39,070 bases of DNA from an uncultured Bacteroidales bacterium (GTDB lineage Bacteria > Bacteroidota > Bacteroidia > Bacteroidales > UBA932), in contig CAKVDS010000019.1 of assembly GCA_934726455.1 (NCBI GenBank), positions 1-39,070 of the forward strand, read 5' to 3'. A program made the position numbers and the translations under genes. This document shows positions 1-9,000 of this stretch, one piece after another; positions within the stretch are counted from its first letter, which is position 1; each line of letters opens with the position of its first letter. Under the pieces are notes generated by a model that saw only the letters and a program-made list of their open reading frames with translations, was not told where the DNA came from and made no database searches.

Positions 1-2245
1 TGTCAGCGCTCAATGCGTTCATGTAAGAGTATACAAGGTCAGTGCCCCCGGAGACGGTGTAGGTCCACTCTATCGGAGAATCGAAGTGCTTGTAGAAAGC
101 CGCTATGCTGATCGTCTCGCTGCTCGAAGGGTAAAGTTCGTATCTGAGGTCCACATTGTCTATGTAACAGTTGCGGAGGTCGGTGTTGCCCTGCACATCC
201 GAGGCGAGATCGAAGTCGTAGTATACCGAGGAGGACACCTCGCGGAACTCCGGCCTGTTGATGCTCCGTCCGTATGAAAGCCTGAGATTCTGCTTGTCAT
301 CGATGCGGAATGTAGCCGTGGCTGACGGGAAAAGGCCACCGCCGGTGTAATGCCTGCTGCTCTCGGAGAGCTCGTGGTCGCGGGTGTTTGATATGAGCTC
401 CATGTCGTTGTACTCATAGCGCAAGCCTCCGAGAATCTCAAGGCGTCCAAGCGGCACGGAAGCGTTGATGTAGCCGGCCGCGAGCCAGTTGGCACCGCGA
501 TAATTGTTGCGCATGTGCGGCTCTTCGAGCAAGTGGAGCTTGTCTTCACCGAAATATTCCGGATTGCTCAGCAACTGCGGCACATCCATTTTCTGGAAAC
601 CGGCAGGCAGGGTGTTGTTGTACACGTTCCAGTTGTAGATGAACACGCGGGTGTTGTATTTGCGTCCGCGGTATTCCCCATACACGCCGCCTTTTACGTA
701 ACCTTCCCGGTCTCCGATATGGAACACCTGCTTGTCGTTGACACTCAAGGATGTTATGCCCTCCCTGAGATCCGTCCACTCACGGGAGATGTCGTTGCCG
801 GTGGTGAGAGCCATCACACCGCTTTCCAGGGCGTCGTTGACCAGATAACGCCTGCGGTCCGGGACTATCCTGTCAGCATAGGAGAAGCCGGTGCACCAGT
901 CAAGGGTGTTGTCTCCCATATAGTGAGTACCTGTAATCTGTCCGTTGTAGGTGGTACGGCTGCGGTAGAAGTATTCAGCGCTCTTCTCCTCGTTCGCCTG
1001 CGCGCTGATGCCGTCACGGAAAGTGTAACGGTGGTTGTCGATGCGGTTGAAGATGTTCTTGAACTGGAACTTGGACACTCCGGAAGGGACAATCCATGTC
1101 AGGTTCAGCATGGCACCGAAACGGCTGTTGTCATTGTACTGGCTGTCAACGGAATGGCGCAGATAGTTGGAACGGTTGTTCTGATGGTCATAGACACCGA
1201 AGAGGTTGTTTTGCATAGGGTCGAGGGTGCGGAACTCCTGCGACCAGTTCGCAGCCGCGCTGAGCCCCAGCTTGTGGCCATCAATATCCCAGCGCCTTGC
1301 CAGCGAGGCAGAAAGTTTGCGGTCGCTGATCGGGTTGATCTTTTTGACTGACCAGTCGTTGTCAAGCCCGTTGGCCTTAAGATCCACAGTCTTGTTCCCG
1401 AAACCCTGAAGCGAAGCGCCTATGCCGCCGGGAAGCGAACCGAGATGGCCGTTGTACGAAACGAAATCGTTGAAAGAACGGTCGTTGAAATTGCCGCCTG
1501 CGGAGATGTTGAAAGAGTTGCTCTCCGGCACGTCACGGGTCTGGATGAGGATGAAACCTCCGGAATAGTCCGCCGGATACTCGGCCGAAAGGACTTTTAC
1601 GATGGTGAGGTTGTCTATCTGGGAGCTCGGGATGAGATCGAAGGAGAAAGCCCTCGAGTCGGCCTCGGAACTCGGCGCCGCGCCGCCGTTGATCCATACG
1701 TTGTTGTATCTCTGGGAAAGGCCGCGCACCATGACGAACTTGTCATCGATGAGGCTGATGCCAGGCACGCGCCGTATCACCTCTCCGGCGTTGGAGTCCT
1801 GTGTGCGTCCTATCTCCTGGGCGGAGACGTTGCTTATTATAAGCGGAGTCTCACGTGTTATCCTCATCAGAGAGGCCTGTGTGTTGCGGCGCTGCTCGGC
1901 TGTGACGGTGGTGGCGGAAAGCATCTGCCCGTCAACGGACATCTCGACCACGACTCCCTCAGAAGGGCTTTTCACGTTTTCAAGGACAGCGTCCAGATAG
2001 CCAAGGTAACTTACTTTGAGGCTGACGGTGCCCGCGGGTACTCCCGCAAGGGAAAAAGTCCCTTCCATTGTCGTGATGGCTTTGGAATCTCCCCCGACAA
2101 CCTCCACAAACGCCCCGATCAGCGTCTCCCCGCTCTGGGCATCCTTTACGATGCCGCTTACTGTGCCTGTCTTCGGCTGGGCTGCCAGAATCTGTGCGAA
2201 AACCGCTAAAACCAGAACTGCAAATCCTCTCTTTGATCTTTTCAT
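1..2245 (-). CDS. TonB-dependent receptor, carboxypeptidase-regulatory-like type (partial, C-terminus outside window)
   Basis: An open minus-strand frame runs from the ATG at 2243-2245 to the left edge without a stop (about 748 codons seen). It begins with a signal peptide (MKRSKRGFAVLVLAVFAQ..., cleavage near LAAQ). A carboxypeptidase-regulatory-like beta-sandwich follows at about residues 27-110 (GTVSGIVKDAQSGETLIGA). The plug is at about 115-230 and includes GEVIRRVPGISLIDDKFVMV and RGLSQRYNNVWING. Alternating beta-barrel strands come next, including NRPEFREVSS and FYKHFDSPIEWTYT. This is an outer-membrane active transporter energised by TonB/ExbBD. It resembles the long non-SusC receptors of Bacteroidales that are annotated simply as TonB-dependent receptors. 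No SusD gene is visible on the start side, so a glycan substrate is not indicated and the ligand is unknown. The large plus-strand open frames across this stretch are antisense shadows. Confidence 0.93.
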   Translation of the reverse strand, partial: MKRSKRGFAVLVLAVFAQILAAQPKTGTVSGIVKDAQSGETLIGAFVEVVGGDSKAITTMEGTFSLAGVPAGTVSLKVSYLGYLDAVLENVKSPSEGVVVEMSVDGQMLSATTVTAEQRRNTQASLMRITRETPLIISNVSAQEIGRTQDSNAGEVIRRVPGISLIDDKFVMVRGLSQRYNNVWINGGAAPSSEADSRAFSFDLIPSSQIDNLTIVKVLSAEYPADYSGGFILIQTRDVPESNSFNISAGGNFNDRSFNDFVSYNGHLGSLPGGIGASLQGFGNKTVDLKANGLDNDWSVKKINPISDRKLSASLARRWDIDGHKLGLSAAANWSQEFRTLDPMQNNLFGVYDHQNNRSNYLRHSVDSQYNDNSRFGAMLNLTWIVPSGVSKFQFKNIFNRIDNHRYTFRDGISAQANEEKSAEYFYRSRTTYNGQITGTHYMGDNTLDWCTGFSYADRIVPDRRRYLVNDALESGVMALTTGNDISREWTDLREGITSLSVNDKQVFHIGDREGYVKGGVYGEYRGRKYNTRVFIYNWNVYNNTLPAGFQKMDVPQLLSNPEYFGEDKLHLLEEPHMRNNYRGANWLAAGYINASVPLGRLEILGGLRYEYNDMELISNTRDHELSESSRHYTGGGLFPSATATFRIDDKQNLRLSYGRSINRPEFREVSSSVYYDFDLASDVQGNTDLRNCYIDNVDLRYELYPSSSETISIAAFYKHFDSPIEWTYTVSGGTDLVYSYMNALSAD

Positions 2246-2271
2246 CGTATCTTTCACTACTGTTTACGATG

Positions 2272-2279
2272 CAAAAGTA
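2272..2279 (-). promoter_or_regulatory. -7 promoter element of the TonB-dependent receptor gene
   Basis: The minus strand reads TACTTTTG, an exact match to the Bacteroidetes -7 consensus TAnnTTTG, 26 nt before the receptor ATG. No TTTG is found at the usual -33 spacing. That position (about 2300) falls inside the inverted repeat at 2292-2311, which suggests that the gene may depend on an activator or be occluded by a repressor. Confidence 0.6.
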
Positions 2280-2291
2280 AAGAGAGGATGT

Positions 2292-2311
2292 TACGAGGAT
2301 ATTACCTCGTA
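2292..2311. promoter_or_regulatory. Candidate operator: inverted repeat over the -33 region
   Basis: TACGAGG (2292-2298) and CCTCGTA (2305-2311) form a perfect 7-bp inverted repeat with the spacer ATATTA. It sits where the -33 element of the receptor promoter should be. The direct repeats ATGTTACGA (2288-2296) and ATGTTACAA (2320-2328) start 32 bp apart, about three helical turns. No T-tract follows the hairpin on the minus strand, so a terminator for mgsA is less likely than a protein-binding site. The regulator is unknown. Confidence 0.4.
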
Positions 2312-2333
2312 TTAATTTTATGTTACAAGGGGG

Positions 2334-2795
2334 CTACTTGAGTTTGCGGTTCTTGTAGGACTCGATGCAGGCCGGTATTATGCGTTTGTACTCGGTGCTG
2401 GAGAAAAGCGGTGAGGTGATGATGAAATCCGCCGTGCTCCGGTTGGTCGCAAACGGTATATTATATAGGGAAGCCAGGCGGACAAGCCCCATGACGTCAT
2501 TCTGATGCCCCTGCATGATAAGATTGTCGCAGAAGAAGACAAGCATGTCTATCGACCCCTCCGCAATCATCGCTCCGATCTCAAAGTCGCCGCCGAGAGG
2601 GCCGCTGAGCTTGCAGATCACATCCAACTGCTCATCAGAGCCAAGAGCCGCAGCGAGAGTCTCCTTGACAAGACGGCCTGTCGTCCCAGTACAATATAAG
2701 CGGCAGCCCTTGAGCACCCTCGCGTTGAATTTCACCCAGCTCATAAGTTCCGCCTTGCGTGAATCATGAGCAACCAATGCGATATTCTTTATCAT
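2334..2795 (-). CDS. mgsA: Methylglyoxal synthase
   Basis: The product is 153 residues, the family's usual length. It converts dihydroxyacetone phosphate to methylglyoxal and phosphate, a bypass of lower glycolysis in the cytosol. Family motifs are in order: N-terminal IALVAHD (about 5-11), the phosphate-binding TGTTG (about 36-40), GPLGGDFEIGA containing the catalytic aspartate (about 65-75), and a histidine in IMQGHQNDV. NRSTADFIITSP is near the C-terminus. The segment FFCDNL replaces the more common FFWDPL, a mild divergence. The ATG at 2795 gives the canonical start. It stands alone, 88 bp upstream of the TonB receptor gene on the same strand. Confidence 0.95.
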   Translation of the reverse strand: MIKNIALVAHDSRKAELMSWVKFNARVLKGCRLYCTGTTGRLVKETLAAALGSDEQLDVICKLSGPLGGDFEIGAMIAEGSIDMLVFFCDNLIMQGHQNDVMGLVRLASLYNIPFATNRSTADFIITSPLFSSTEYKRIIPACIESYKNRKLK

Positions 2796-2811
2796 AATTT
2801 CTTATTTGCGG

Positions 2812-2819
2812 CGAATATA
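2812..2819 (-). promoter_or_regulatory. Probable -7 element of mgsA
   Basis: The minus strand reads TATATTCG, one mismatch from TAnnTTTG, 16 nt before the mgsA ATG. No good -33 match is seen. It lies between the hsp20 terminator and mgsA, which supports separate transcription of mgsA. Confidence 0.4.
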
Positions 2820-2832
2820 AGCATTATTTACG

Positions 2833-2865
2833 AAAAAAGCCGCAGCGCCTTACGGCACTGCGGCT
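2833..2865 (-). terminator. Intrinsic terminator of hsp20
   Basis: On the minus strand AGCCGCAGTGCC-GTAA-GGCGCTGCGGCT folds into a 12-bp stem (one G-U pair) with a GTAA tetraloop. It is followed directly by TTTTTT and lies about 20 nt past the hsp20 stop codon. Confidence 0.9.
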
Positions 2866-2885
2866 CTGAAGTTTTCTGCTTCAAG

Positions 2886-3317
2886 TTATTTCACTTCAAT
2901 TGATTTGTGAGTATCCTGCTCAGGCACCTTGACAATCTTCGGAAGGCTGATGTTAAGGACACCGTTCTCGACCTTGGCTTCGATGTGCTCTTTGTCCACA
3001 TCCTCAGGCAGAGAGAGAACCTGCTGGTATTTGGTGTAGGAGAACTCACGGCGCAGATAGTGGCCATGCTTTTTCTCACCATTGTTCTCGACCTTCTTCT
3101 CCATGTCGATGGAGAGGTTGCCGTCGTGATCAAGACTTACCTTGAAATCGTCTTTGGTAAGACCCGGAGCGGCAAGCTCAACGTCATAAGACTTCTCGTT
3201 CTCAAGAACATTGATCGCCGGTGCGGTGGCGTTCGCTTTCTCCATCCAGTTGGTGTTGAAGAAATCATTGAAGATGTCAGGCAACCAAGCCTGTTCGTTT
3301 CTTTTTGCTGGTAACAT
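2886..3317 (-). CDS. Small heat-shock protein, Hsp20/alpha-crystallin family
   Basis: A 143-residue cytosolic ATP-independent chaperone that holds unfolding proteins. The N-terminal arm (MLPAKRNEQAWLPDIFNDFF) is the type usual in Bacteroidales. It is followed by the alpha-crystallin domain at about residues 33-130 (APAINVLENEKSYDVELAAPGLTKDDFKV), the conserved ENGVLNISLPK strand, and a short C-terminal tail. A good Shine-Dalgarno (AGGAGAT) precedes the ATG at 3317, notable because most genes here lack one. It is monocistronic, with its own terminator at 2833-2865. Stress regulation is likely from the family but no specific heat-shock operator was recognised. Confidence 0.95.
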   Translation of the reverse strand: MLPAKRNEQAWLPDIFNDFFNTNWMEKANATAPAINVLENEKSYDVELAAPGLTKDDFKVSLDHDGNLSIDMEKKVENNGEKKHGHYLRREFSYTKYQQVLSLPEDVDKEHIEAKVENGVLNISLPKIVKVPEQDTHKSIEVK

Positions 3318-3498
3318 AATATCAATCTCCTATTTTTAAATTCTTTTTTCATGCCTCCCTTTCGGAAGACATCTCAAGTATAATCAACACCCGTACCATT
3401 TGCATTTTATTACATTTTGGAGACAAACAGGCACAAATAAAGCCATTTTGGCATATTTTAATGACAAATAGTCGCACAGCGGCATCAAACAGCCGCTC

Positions 3499-3529
3499 TT
3501 GACAAATTACGGGACAGAGAGTATCTTTG
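3499..3529 (+). promoter_or_regulatory. Bacteroidetes-type promoter of the small lipoprotein gene
   Basis: TTG (3499-3501), 20 nt, TATCTTTG (3522-3529): an exact -7 element at ideal spacing. The ATG follows only 8 nt after the -7 box, so the transcript has almost no leader. A 6-bp inverted repeat AGCGGC/GCCGCT (3478-3483 and 3492-3497) lies just upstream of the -33. Confidence 0.75.
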
Positions 3530-3537
3530 CCGGCATT

Positions 3538-3996
3538 ATGAGAAAAAGAATCTTCAGCAAAACAATTTCATGCCTTGCTGCGGCAGCCGGACTGCTCACT
3601 GCGGCAAGCTGCTCCAAGACAGATGACGGGTCTGTACTTTATTGTATAGAAGTGAGAGACAACGGAAGCGAGGAATACTTCGGGAGTTCCGCCAGTGAAG
3701 TGAAGCCTGTGTATCTGGAGATCGGAGACGAACTTTCAGGCTTTTCCAACAGGTTTTCACAGACATGGAACGGGGCTGCCGCCGACAAGAGCAGCGCCAT
3801 CGAAAGATACGACAACGCCCTGTCCGGGTTCAGGCAAGTCGAATCAGACTGCACGGCCAAAATCAAAGCCCTCCCGACAGGGCTTCACGACAGCTTCTCG
3901 TACAAAAAGACCTTGGTGCTGACATGTTCCGATGAGGCTTCCGGAGAAGAAGTCCTGAAATCATACGAGCTCACGCTCTCATACCCGTCCAAATAA
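3538..3996 (+). CDS. Small lipoprotein of unknown function
   Basis: A 152-residue product. The N-terminus MRKRIFSKTISCLAAAAGLLTAASC is a lipoprotein signal peptide with lipobox TAASC, so it is predicted to be anchored in a membrane. The mature part is unlike any family I recognise. It is acidic and polar, with three further cysteines (in VLYCIEV, ESDCTAK and VLTCSDE). It ends in alternating beta-like segments (TLVLTCSDEASGEEVLKSYELTLSYPS), which suggests a small extracytoplasmic beta-sandwich. The start at 3538 is preferred over one at 3499 because the promoter -7 box lies between them. It faces the aldo/keto reductase gene tail-to-tail with a 5-nt gap. Confidence 0.75.
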   Translation: MRKRIFSKTISCLAAAAGLLTAASCSKTDDGSVLYCIEVRDNGSEEYFGSSASEVKPVYLEIGDELSGFSNRFSQTWNGAAADKSSAIERYDNALSGFRQVESDCTAKIKALPTGLHDSFSYKKTLVLTCSDEASGEEVLKSYELTLSYPSK

Positions 3997-4001
3997 CGGC
4001 A

Positions 4002-5129
4002 TCATTCCTCTTTTCCGGAATCGTAAAGACGGGAGACAAGTTTAAGTTTATCCATTATGTTTATATGCTGCGGGCAGTGCCTTTCGCACTGTCCGCATTC
4101 TATACAGTCCCCCGCCCTGCCGCGCTTCTCCGTAAGGAGCTTATAATACTTTGCGGTATTGTGCTTCTGATATGCTCCGAACTGCTTGATCGAGTTGATC
4201 ATCGCGAAATATTCAGGGATGGCTATCTTCTTGGGGCATCCGGGCGAGCAATAATTGCATCCCGTACATGGTATGGCTATGGAGTTCTGGATTATGCCGG
4301 CCGCACGCTCGATAGTTTCACGATGCAGACTGTCAAAGGGAGTGAAGTGCTCCATATAAGCGGTATTGTCAAGAACCTGCTCCATGCTGCTCATTCCGCT
4401 CAAGACGACTTTCACAGAAGGCAGGGACGCGGCAAAGCGGATGGCCCAGGATGCCGGAGAAGATCCAGGCTCCACCTCTTCAAACATGTCAGCGACTTTC
4501 TGAGGGACTCTGGCAAGCGAACCTCCCTTGACAGGCTCCATCACAAAAACCTTGCGCCCGTATTTCTCACATAAGCGGTAACACTCCCCGGACTCCACCG
4601 ACGGGGAATTCCAATCTATGTAATTGATCTGGAGCTGGACATATTCAAGCTCCGGATGTTCCTTGAGAATTTTCTCCAGAGTCTTCGAGTCATCATGGAA
4701 CGAAAAACCTATGTGCCGCACCAGACCCTCTTCACGCTTTCTCCGGATGAAATCCCAGCCTCCGACACGATCCATCAAGGCCGCGTAATTCTTGTTCATG
4801 GCATGAAGCAGATACCAGTCGAAATAACCGGCCCCCGTACGTTCAAGTTGAGTGGAGAAAATCCTTTCCATGTCTTCAGGGCGGCGGATTTCCCAACATG
4901 GAAGTTTGTCTGTAATGGTAAAAGCCGACCTCTGATGCCTGCGGACAAGCAGTTCCCTGATGATCTCCTCGCTATGGCCGAGATGGTACTGCCAGGCCGT
5001 GTCAAAATACGTGAACCCCCTGTCAAGGAACGCATCGACCATCCTCGCAGAAAGCTGCATGTCAACTGAGCTCAAGTCATTGCTGTCCTTGAGAGGCAGG
5101 CGCATCATTCCGAAACCGAGTTTCTTCAT
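4002..5129 (-). CDS. Aldo/keto reductase with two C-terminal [4Fe-4S] clusters
   Basis: The product is 375 residues from the ATG at 5129 (MKKLGFGMMRLP, the family's usual beginning). Residues 1 to about 260 form the AKR barrel with the catalytic tetrad visible: Asp and Tyr in YFDTAWQYH, Lys in TITDKLP, His in YLLHAMN. The C-terminal part carries two ferredoxin-like motifs, CTGCNYCSPGCP and CIECGQCERHCP, each CxxCxxCxxxCP. This fused layout is common in anaerobes and is annotated as aldo/keto reductase with 4Fe-4S domain; substrate unknown. Longer starts are possible, but the ATG at 5225 lies upstream of the promoter -7 box and is excluded. The ATG at 5177 remains possible. Confidence 0.92.
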   Translation of the reverse strand: MKKLGFGMMRLPLKDSNDLSSVDMQLSARMVDAFLDRGFTYFDTAWQYHLGHSEEIIRELLVRRHQRSAFTITDKLPCWEIRRPEDMERIFSTQLERTGAGYFDWYLLHAMNKNYAALMDRVGGWDFIRRKREEGLVRHIGFSFHDDSKTLEKILKEHPELEYVQLQINYIDWNSPSVESGECYRLCEKYGRKVFVMEPVKGGSLARVPQKVADMFEEVEPGSSPASWAIRFAASLPSVKVVLSGMSSMEQVLDNTAYMEHFTPFDSLHRETIERAAGIIQNSIAIPCTGCNYCSPGCPKKIAIPEYFAMINSIKQFGAYQKHNTAKYYKLLTEKRGRAGDCIECGQCERHCPQHINIMDKLKLVSRLYDSGKEE

Positions 5130-5198
5130 CGCGACATCCCCGTCACCTGTATATATGCTGTCTTTTAGTACCGTCATTCTCACATGGGAAAAACTCGG

Positions 5199-5230
5199 CA
5201 AAGATACGGATAATTGGACGAGCAAGCAAA
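5199..5230 (-). promoter_or_regulatory. Promoter of the aldo/keto reductase gene
   Basis: The minus strand reads TTTG (5230-5227), 20 nt, TATCTTTG (5206-5199): both elements exact and ideally spaced. Transcription should begin near 5193, giving a leader of about 65 nt to the ATG at 5129. This fixes the reading start downstream of 5199. Confidence 0.85.
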
Positions 5231-5296
5231 TTTCGCCATTTTGGCCCTTGCAATATACAATTTGTCACTTTCCGGAGCCTTATCGTTAAAAAATGT

Positions 5297-5304
5297 TATT
5301 TTTG
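5297..5304 (+). promoter_or_regulatory. -7 element of the outer-membrane barrel gene
   Basis: TATTTTTG matches TAnnTTTG exactly. The predicted start of transcription (about 5308-5310) coincides with the first base of the stem-loop at 5310-5333. No clear TTTG at -33. Confidence 0.6.
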
Positions 5305-5309
5305 CACCG

Positions 5310-5333
5310 GCTTTCTGCAACGGAACAGAAAGC
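5310..5333 (+). promoter_or_regulatory. Stem-loop at the predicted 5' end of the mRNA
   Basis: GCTTTCTG-caacggaa-CAGAAAGC is a perfect 8-bp stem with an 8-nt loop. It begins where transcription from the TATTTTTG box should start, 47 nt before the ATG. A 5'-terminal hairpin of this kind is known to stabilise E. coli ompA mRNA; the same role here is inference. Confidence 0.45.
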
Positions 5334-5380
5334 ACCTACATCTACAAGAACAGAAAAAGAACAACATTTATTTTAAGACA

Positions 5381-5986
5381 ATGAAAAAGATTTTCCTTAC
5401 ACTCGCTCTCGTTGCTGCCGCAGCAACCTCAGCCATGGCGCAGTTCAGCGTCGGAGCCGGCTACCTCAGCCAGAACAGCAAGTATTCTTACTCTTCAACA
5501 TCAACCAGCTCCACTGCAAACGGATTCTATGCCGGGGCTGACGCCGACTACAACCTCGGAGCAGGGCTTTCAGTCGTTCCGGGAATCTACTACGGGTACC
5601 TCAGCAGCGATGCTTCATACCTCGGACTCGCCAACAGCTCCACCAAGAGCCACTTCGTAGCCGTGCCTGTCAACTTCAAATACAGCATCGCCCCTGTAGA
5701 AATGCTCAAGGTCTTCGCTTACGCAGGTCCGCAGTTTGAGCTCGGAATCTCATCAAAGACAACAACTTCAGCCCTCGGAATGAACACCACAGCCGACAAC
5801 TACGGTGATGACGGCAGCCTCAACCGCTTCAACATCTCCCTCGGGCTCGGGCTCGGAGTTGACATCTCCGACATCGTCCGCATCAACGGAGGCTACAGCT
5901 GGGGACTCCTCAACATGCTCAAAAACAGCGACAACGGGTCCATCAAGACCTCATACTGGCATATTGGAGTCGCATACCTCTTCTAA
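5381..5986 (+). CDS. Outer-membrane beta-barrel protein
   Basis: A 201-residue product with a clear Sec signal peptide (MKKIFLTLALVAAAATSAMA, cleavage before Q). The mature protein alternates short amphipathic strands rich in Gly, Tyr and Ser with polar loops, for example FSVGAGYLSQ, NGFYAGADADYNL, VVPGIYYGYLSS and RINGGYSWGLL. It ends in the aromatic terminal strand YWHIGVAYLF, the outer-membrane insertion signal. About eight strands fit the length, as in the outer-membrane beta-barrel (OmpX/PorT-like) families. The specific function is not recognisable. It is monocistronic with a strong terminator. Codon choice is biased (many GGA, CTC, AAC codons), consistent with high expression. Confidence 0.85.
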   Translation: MKKIFLTLALVAAAATSAMAQFSVGAGYLSQNSKYSYSSTSTSSTANGFYAGADADYNLGAGLSVVPGIYYGYLSSDASYLGLANSSTKSHFVAVPVNFKYSIAPVEMLKVFAYAGPQFELGISSKTTTSALGMNTTADNYGDDGSLNRFNISLGLGLGVDISDIVRINGGYSWGLLNMLKNSDNGSIKTSYWHIGVAYLF

Positions 5987-6013
5987 TAAACATATACCAT
6001 TATCAGCTTATGG

Positions 6014-6054
6014 AGCAGGATGCCCGAAAGGTACGGGCATCCTGCTTTCTTTTA
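6014..6054 (+). terminator. Intrinsic terminator of the outer-membrane barrel gene
   Basis: AGCAGGATGCCCG (6014-6026) pairs perfectly with CGGGCATCCTGCT (6034-6046) across a 7-nt loop and is followed by TTCTTTT. On the opposite strand no T-run follows, so it serves the plus-strand gene. It also separates that gene from the fimbrial operon ending at 6068. Confidence 0.92.
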
Positions 6055-6067
6055 TCCATAGCACGCG

Positions 6068-9000
6068 TCAATTACCCTCCGGCAGGAAAACCTTGCTTCC
6101 AGTGTAGATATATCCGCCTTTCGATGTGGTGAAAAACAGGTCAAGCCACTCGCTGCCGGTCAACGCACTGTCGGCACACCATCCTGAAGAGCCGCCTATT
6201 TTGAGATTGTCAAGCCAATTGTAATTGTCATTGTAGTAAGACTTGCGGGCCAATGCATCACTCCAGAAGTACGCCTCGTCATCGACATATCTGACGTGGT
6301 AATACCCGGTCGAATACTTGATATAGGGATTGGGCTGCATATACTTCCCCTTCTCGGAATTGTAGAAGTCCGGACCGGAGCGGTAGTTGTGCAGCCAGAC
6401 ATCCGTCCCGAGAAGTTTAATCATCCAGGAGGCCATCTCCTCCGGCGCTTTCTGATGATACTTCATTATATAATCTATGTTCTTCTGCGGCAGAGGATAA
6501 ATCGTCGCATACGCAGTATTGCCGAAAATCCCGAGCTGATTCATCGTCACCCTGTGGCGTATATTGAATGAAGTATCCAGACTTACCCGGCTTCCGTCCC
6601 ACTTGTTGACGACCGTGAAAGTAACCGTCTGCCTGCCATAAGGAAGAATCAGCCCGCCCGGCATGAAATCACCCCAAGGGACCGCGCCCGGCTGCTCTCT
6701 CTCATCATAGCGCCAATAATAGGCAAGTCCGCTTGCTCCAATCTTGTATTCGCCCTTGATTACAGGAGAAAATTCCTGTCCTTCATATACCAGCGTACAG
6801 CCGGTAGACTGGCAGCTGAACTCGTAGCGGCTCTGGTCCCCGCCGTCAAGCCTGAAATACAGAGGCACTTCAATACGCGAGGTGAACCCGGACTCATTAA
6901 GATAAGTGCTGGCCAGCTCTGCCTGCGGCTCGGACTGGAGATACGGAAGGCTGATTCCGAAAGCACAGCTCCCGGAGCCGCTGTAAAGACCGGTCGCAGG
7001 ATTGGCGCTGAACTTCACTCTCCCGATCCGCTCAGCCTCAGCCTTCGTCAGGTCCCCGACGTTGACTCCGCCGGCACTGGTGCCTTTCAGCCAGATCTTC
7101 CCAGTCAGGGGATCAAAGTCTATGCATTCTTCCCAAGGAGATGTTCCCGACTCCAACTCTATACTCGGTGCGAGCAGGGCATCAAAGAGTTTTTCATCAA
7201 AACTTCCCTCCGGGAAAGCCGACAATCCCGCTTTGGTGTAAATACCATGTCCAAGGCTGCATTCGGTGCCGTCTACCGGCAGAAGCACATCCTTTATGTC
7301 GGAGAGATGCAGTCTTGGCGCCCTGATAAAGAGCCGCATTTCCGTCAATCCGTCATTGAGTATGTCATCACTGCATATCACAATTGATCCGCGGCTGTTC
7401 TGGTAGCCGGAGATCATGGCGAAGTCATTGGAGAAAAAAGTGTATATGTCAAGCTTTTCTCCCGCCGGCAGACTTTGTCCCGAATAAGCCTCATAATCCT
7501 GATACGGGTACAGAGCAGAGCCGTCAGAAGCCACAAGGCAGGTCGGAAATGGCGAAGAGAGAGAATTGTCCGTCTTCCATTGCCTGTTGTAGCTATGCTT
7601 CCCAGAAGACCATAGAGTACAGTCACCCTGATCGGCGGCATAGTATATCGTCCGGCCCTCGAATCCGGAAAAAGTCAAGGTCCTGTGCTGGGCGATGTAG
7701 AAATCTTCCAAAATGCTGCCCGATGCGGTGACCGAAATATCCTCTCCTGTCTTGATGGCGGCATTCAGTTTCTTCGCTCCGGGATACAGCGTGAAACATA
7801 CAGGGACCTGTCGTCCGCTGACAAATCGCGACGGGTCGCTCACCGAAAAGGTGAAACGGCCTGACTCATAGGACACGGATATCCCGAGATCCGCGAGAGC
7901 CTTGCGGGCCGGCTCGTTGGAATCATCATGAGTCGCCGACCACAGATCGGAAGTCCAGGCCATATCGCCAAGATGCGCGGGGCGGAAACCTTCATCTACC
8001 AGCGCGGTCGATGTAATCCGGTTACTCCCGGCGTCAAGACGGAGATTGAGGTCGAGGACGGCAGGCCTGTTCTTCCGGACGACGGCAACCTGCCCGTCCG
8101 GAAGCCTGCCGGCGAGTTCTCCCGACAGGAAGAACTCGCGCCTGTCTGACAGGCCATCGACCTCCAGCTTCCAGTCAGGCGCGAACAGGGACTCGGACCG
8201 GAATCCGAGACTGACCTTGAGCCTCAGGTTGCGTTCAATGCTGAAGTCCCTGACCGCATCCTTCCCGAGAAAGAAACGATAGACCGCCTTGCCGCTGAAA
8301 CCCGACTCTCCGCCTATACTCCCCTCAAATTCGACATAAGTCAGCCTCTGCTCAATTCCCGTCCCCGGATACGCAGCCTGCACAGCATCCATATCCTTGT
8401 CATCAGGATCAGCGTTCTCCGGCAACAGGACACCCTGCATGTTTTCCGGGACATAATATACATACTCACCTTTGAGGGCATTTGACATCGCAGCATCAAA
8501 ATCCCCGACATCAAGGATATCGTCGCTTGATTCCGCCCTGGAGCCTTCTTCTGCAAAAGGAGAGAGGCGGCAGTTCACTTGGCGTATCCGCAGGGCACCA
8601 TTGACAAAATCATCCTCAGCAGAGCCCACGAGTCCTTCATGATCAATTTCCACTGCAAGTCTGGCGAAGAGACGGCGCATATTTATCTCCACCCGTCCGC
8701 CGGCAGCACTGACGCCCTTCTTCTCCCAATATAGAGGTATTCCGAATTCAGCGACATCCGAAAAACGTTCACGACGGAATCCTCCTTCGGTTGCACCCCC
8801 ATCCATGCGGTAAATCATCTTCTTCACATCCTCTTCGCGGGACGGGAACATCGGGCCACGCCGTCCGCCGCCAGAATCAAGCTCCCAAAGATTGCCAAGC
8901 AGGTAGAAATCATACGATTTTCCAGACGGAAGCTGAAGTTCTATCTTGCCACCGATATCGTCTCCGTCTATCCGTATTTCAGAATCCAATGTTCCAGTCC

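Noticed and set aside
515..1351. Long plus-strand open frames of 278 and 254 codons (515-1351, 1445-2209)
   Set aside because: They are antisense to the TonB-dependent receptor, whose minus-strand frame translates to clear plug and barrel motifs. The plus-strand products match no family.
5130..5225. Longer N-terminus for the aldo/keto reductase
   Set aside because: The added codons cross a consensus promoter (5199-5230); the family begins at MKKLGFG.
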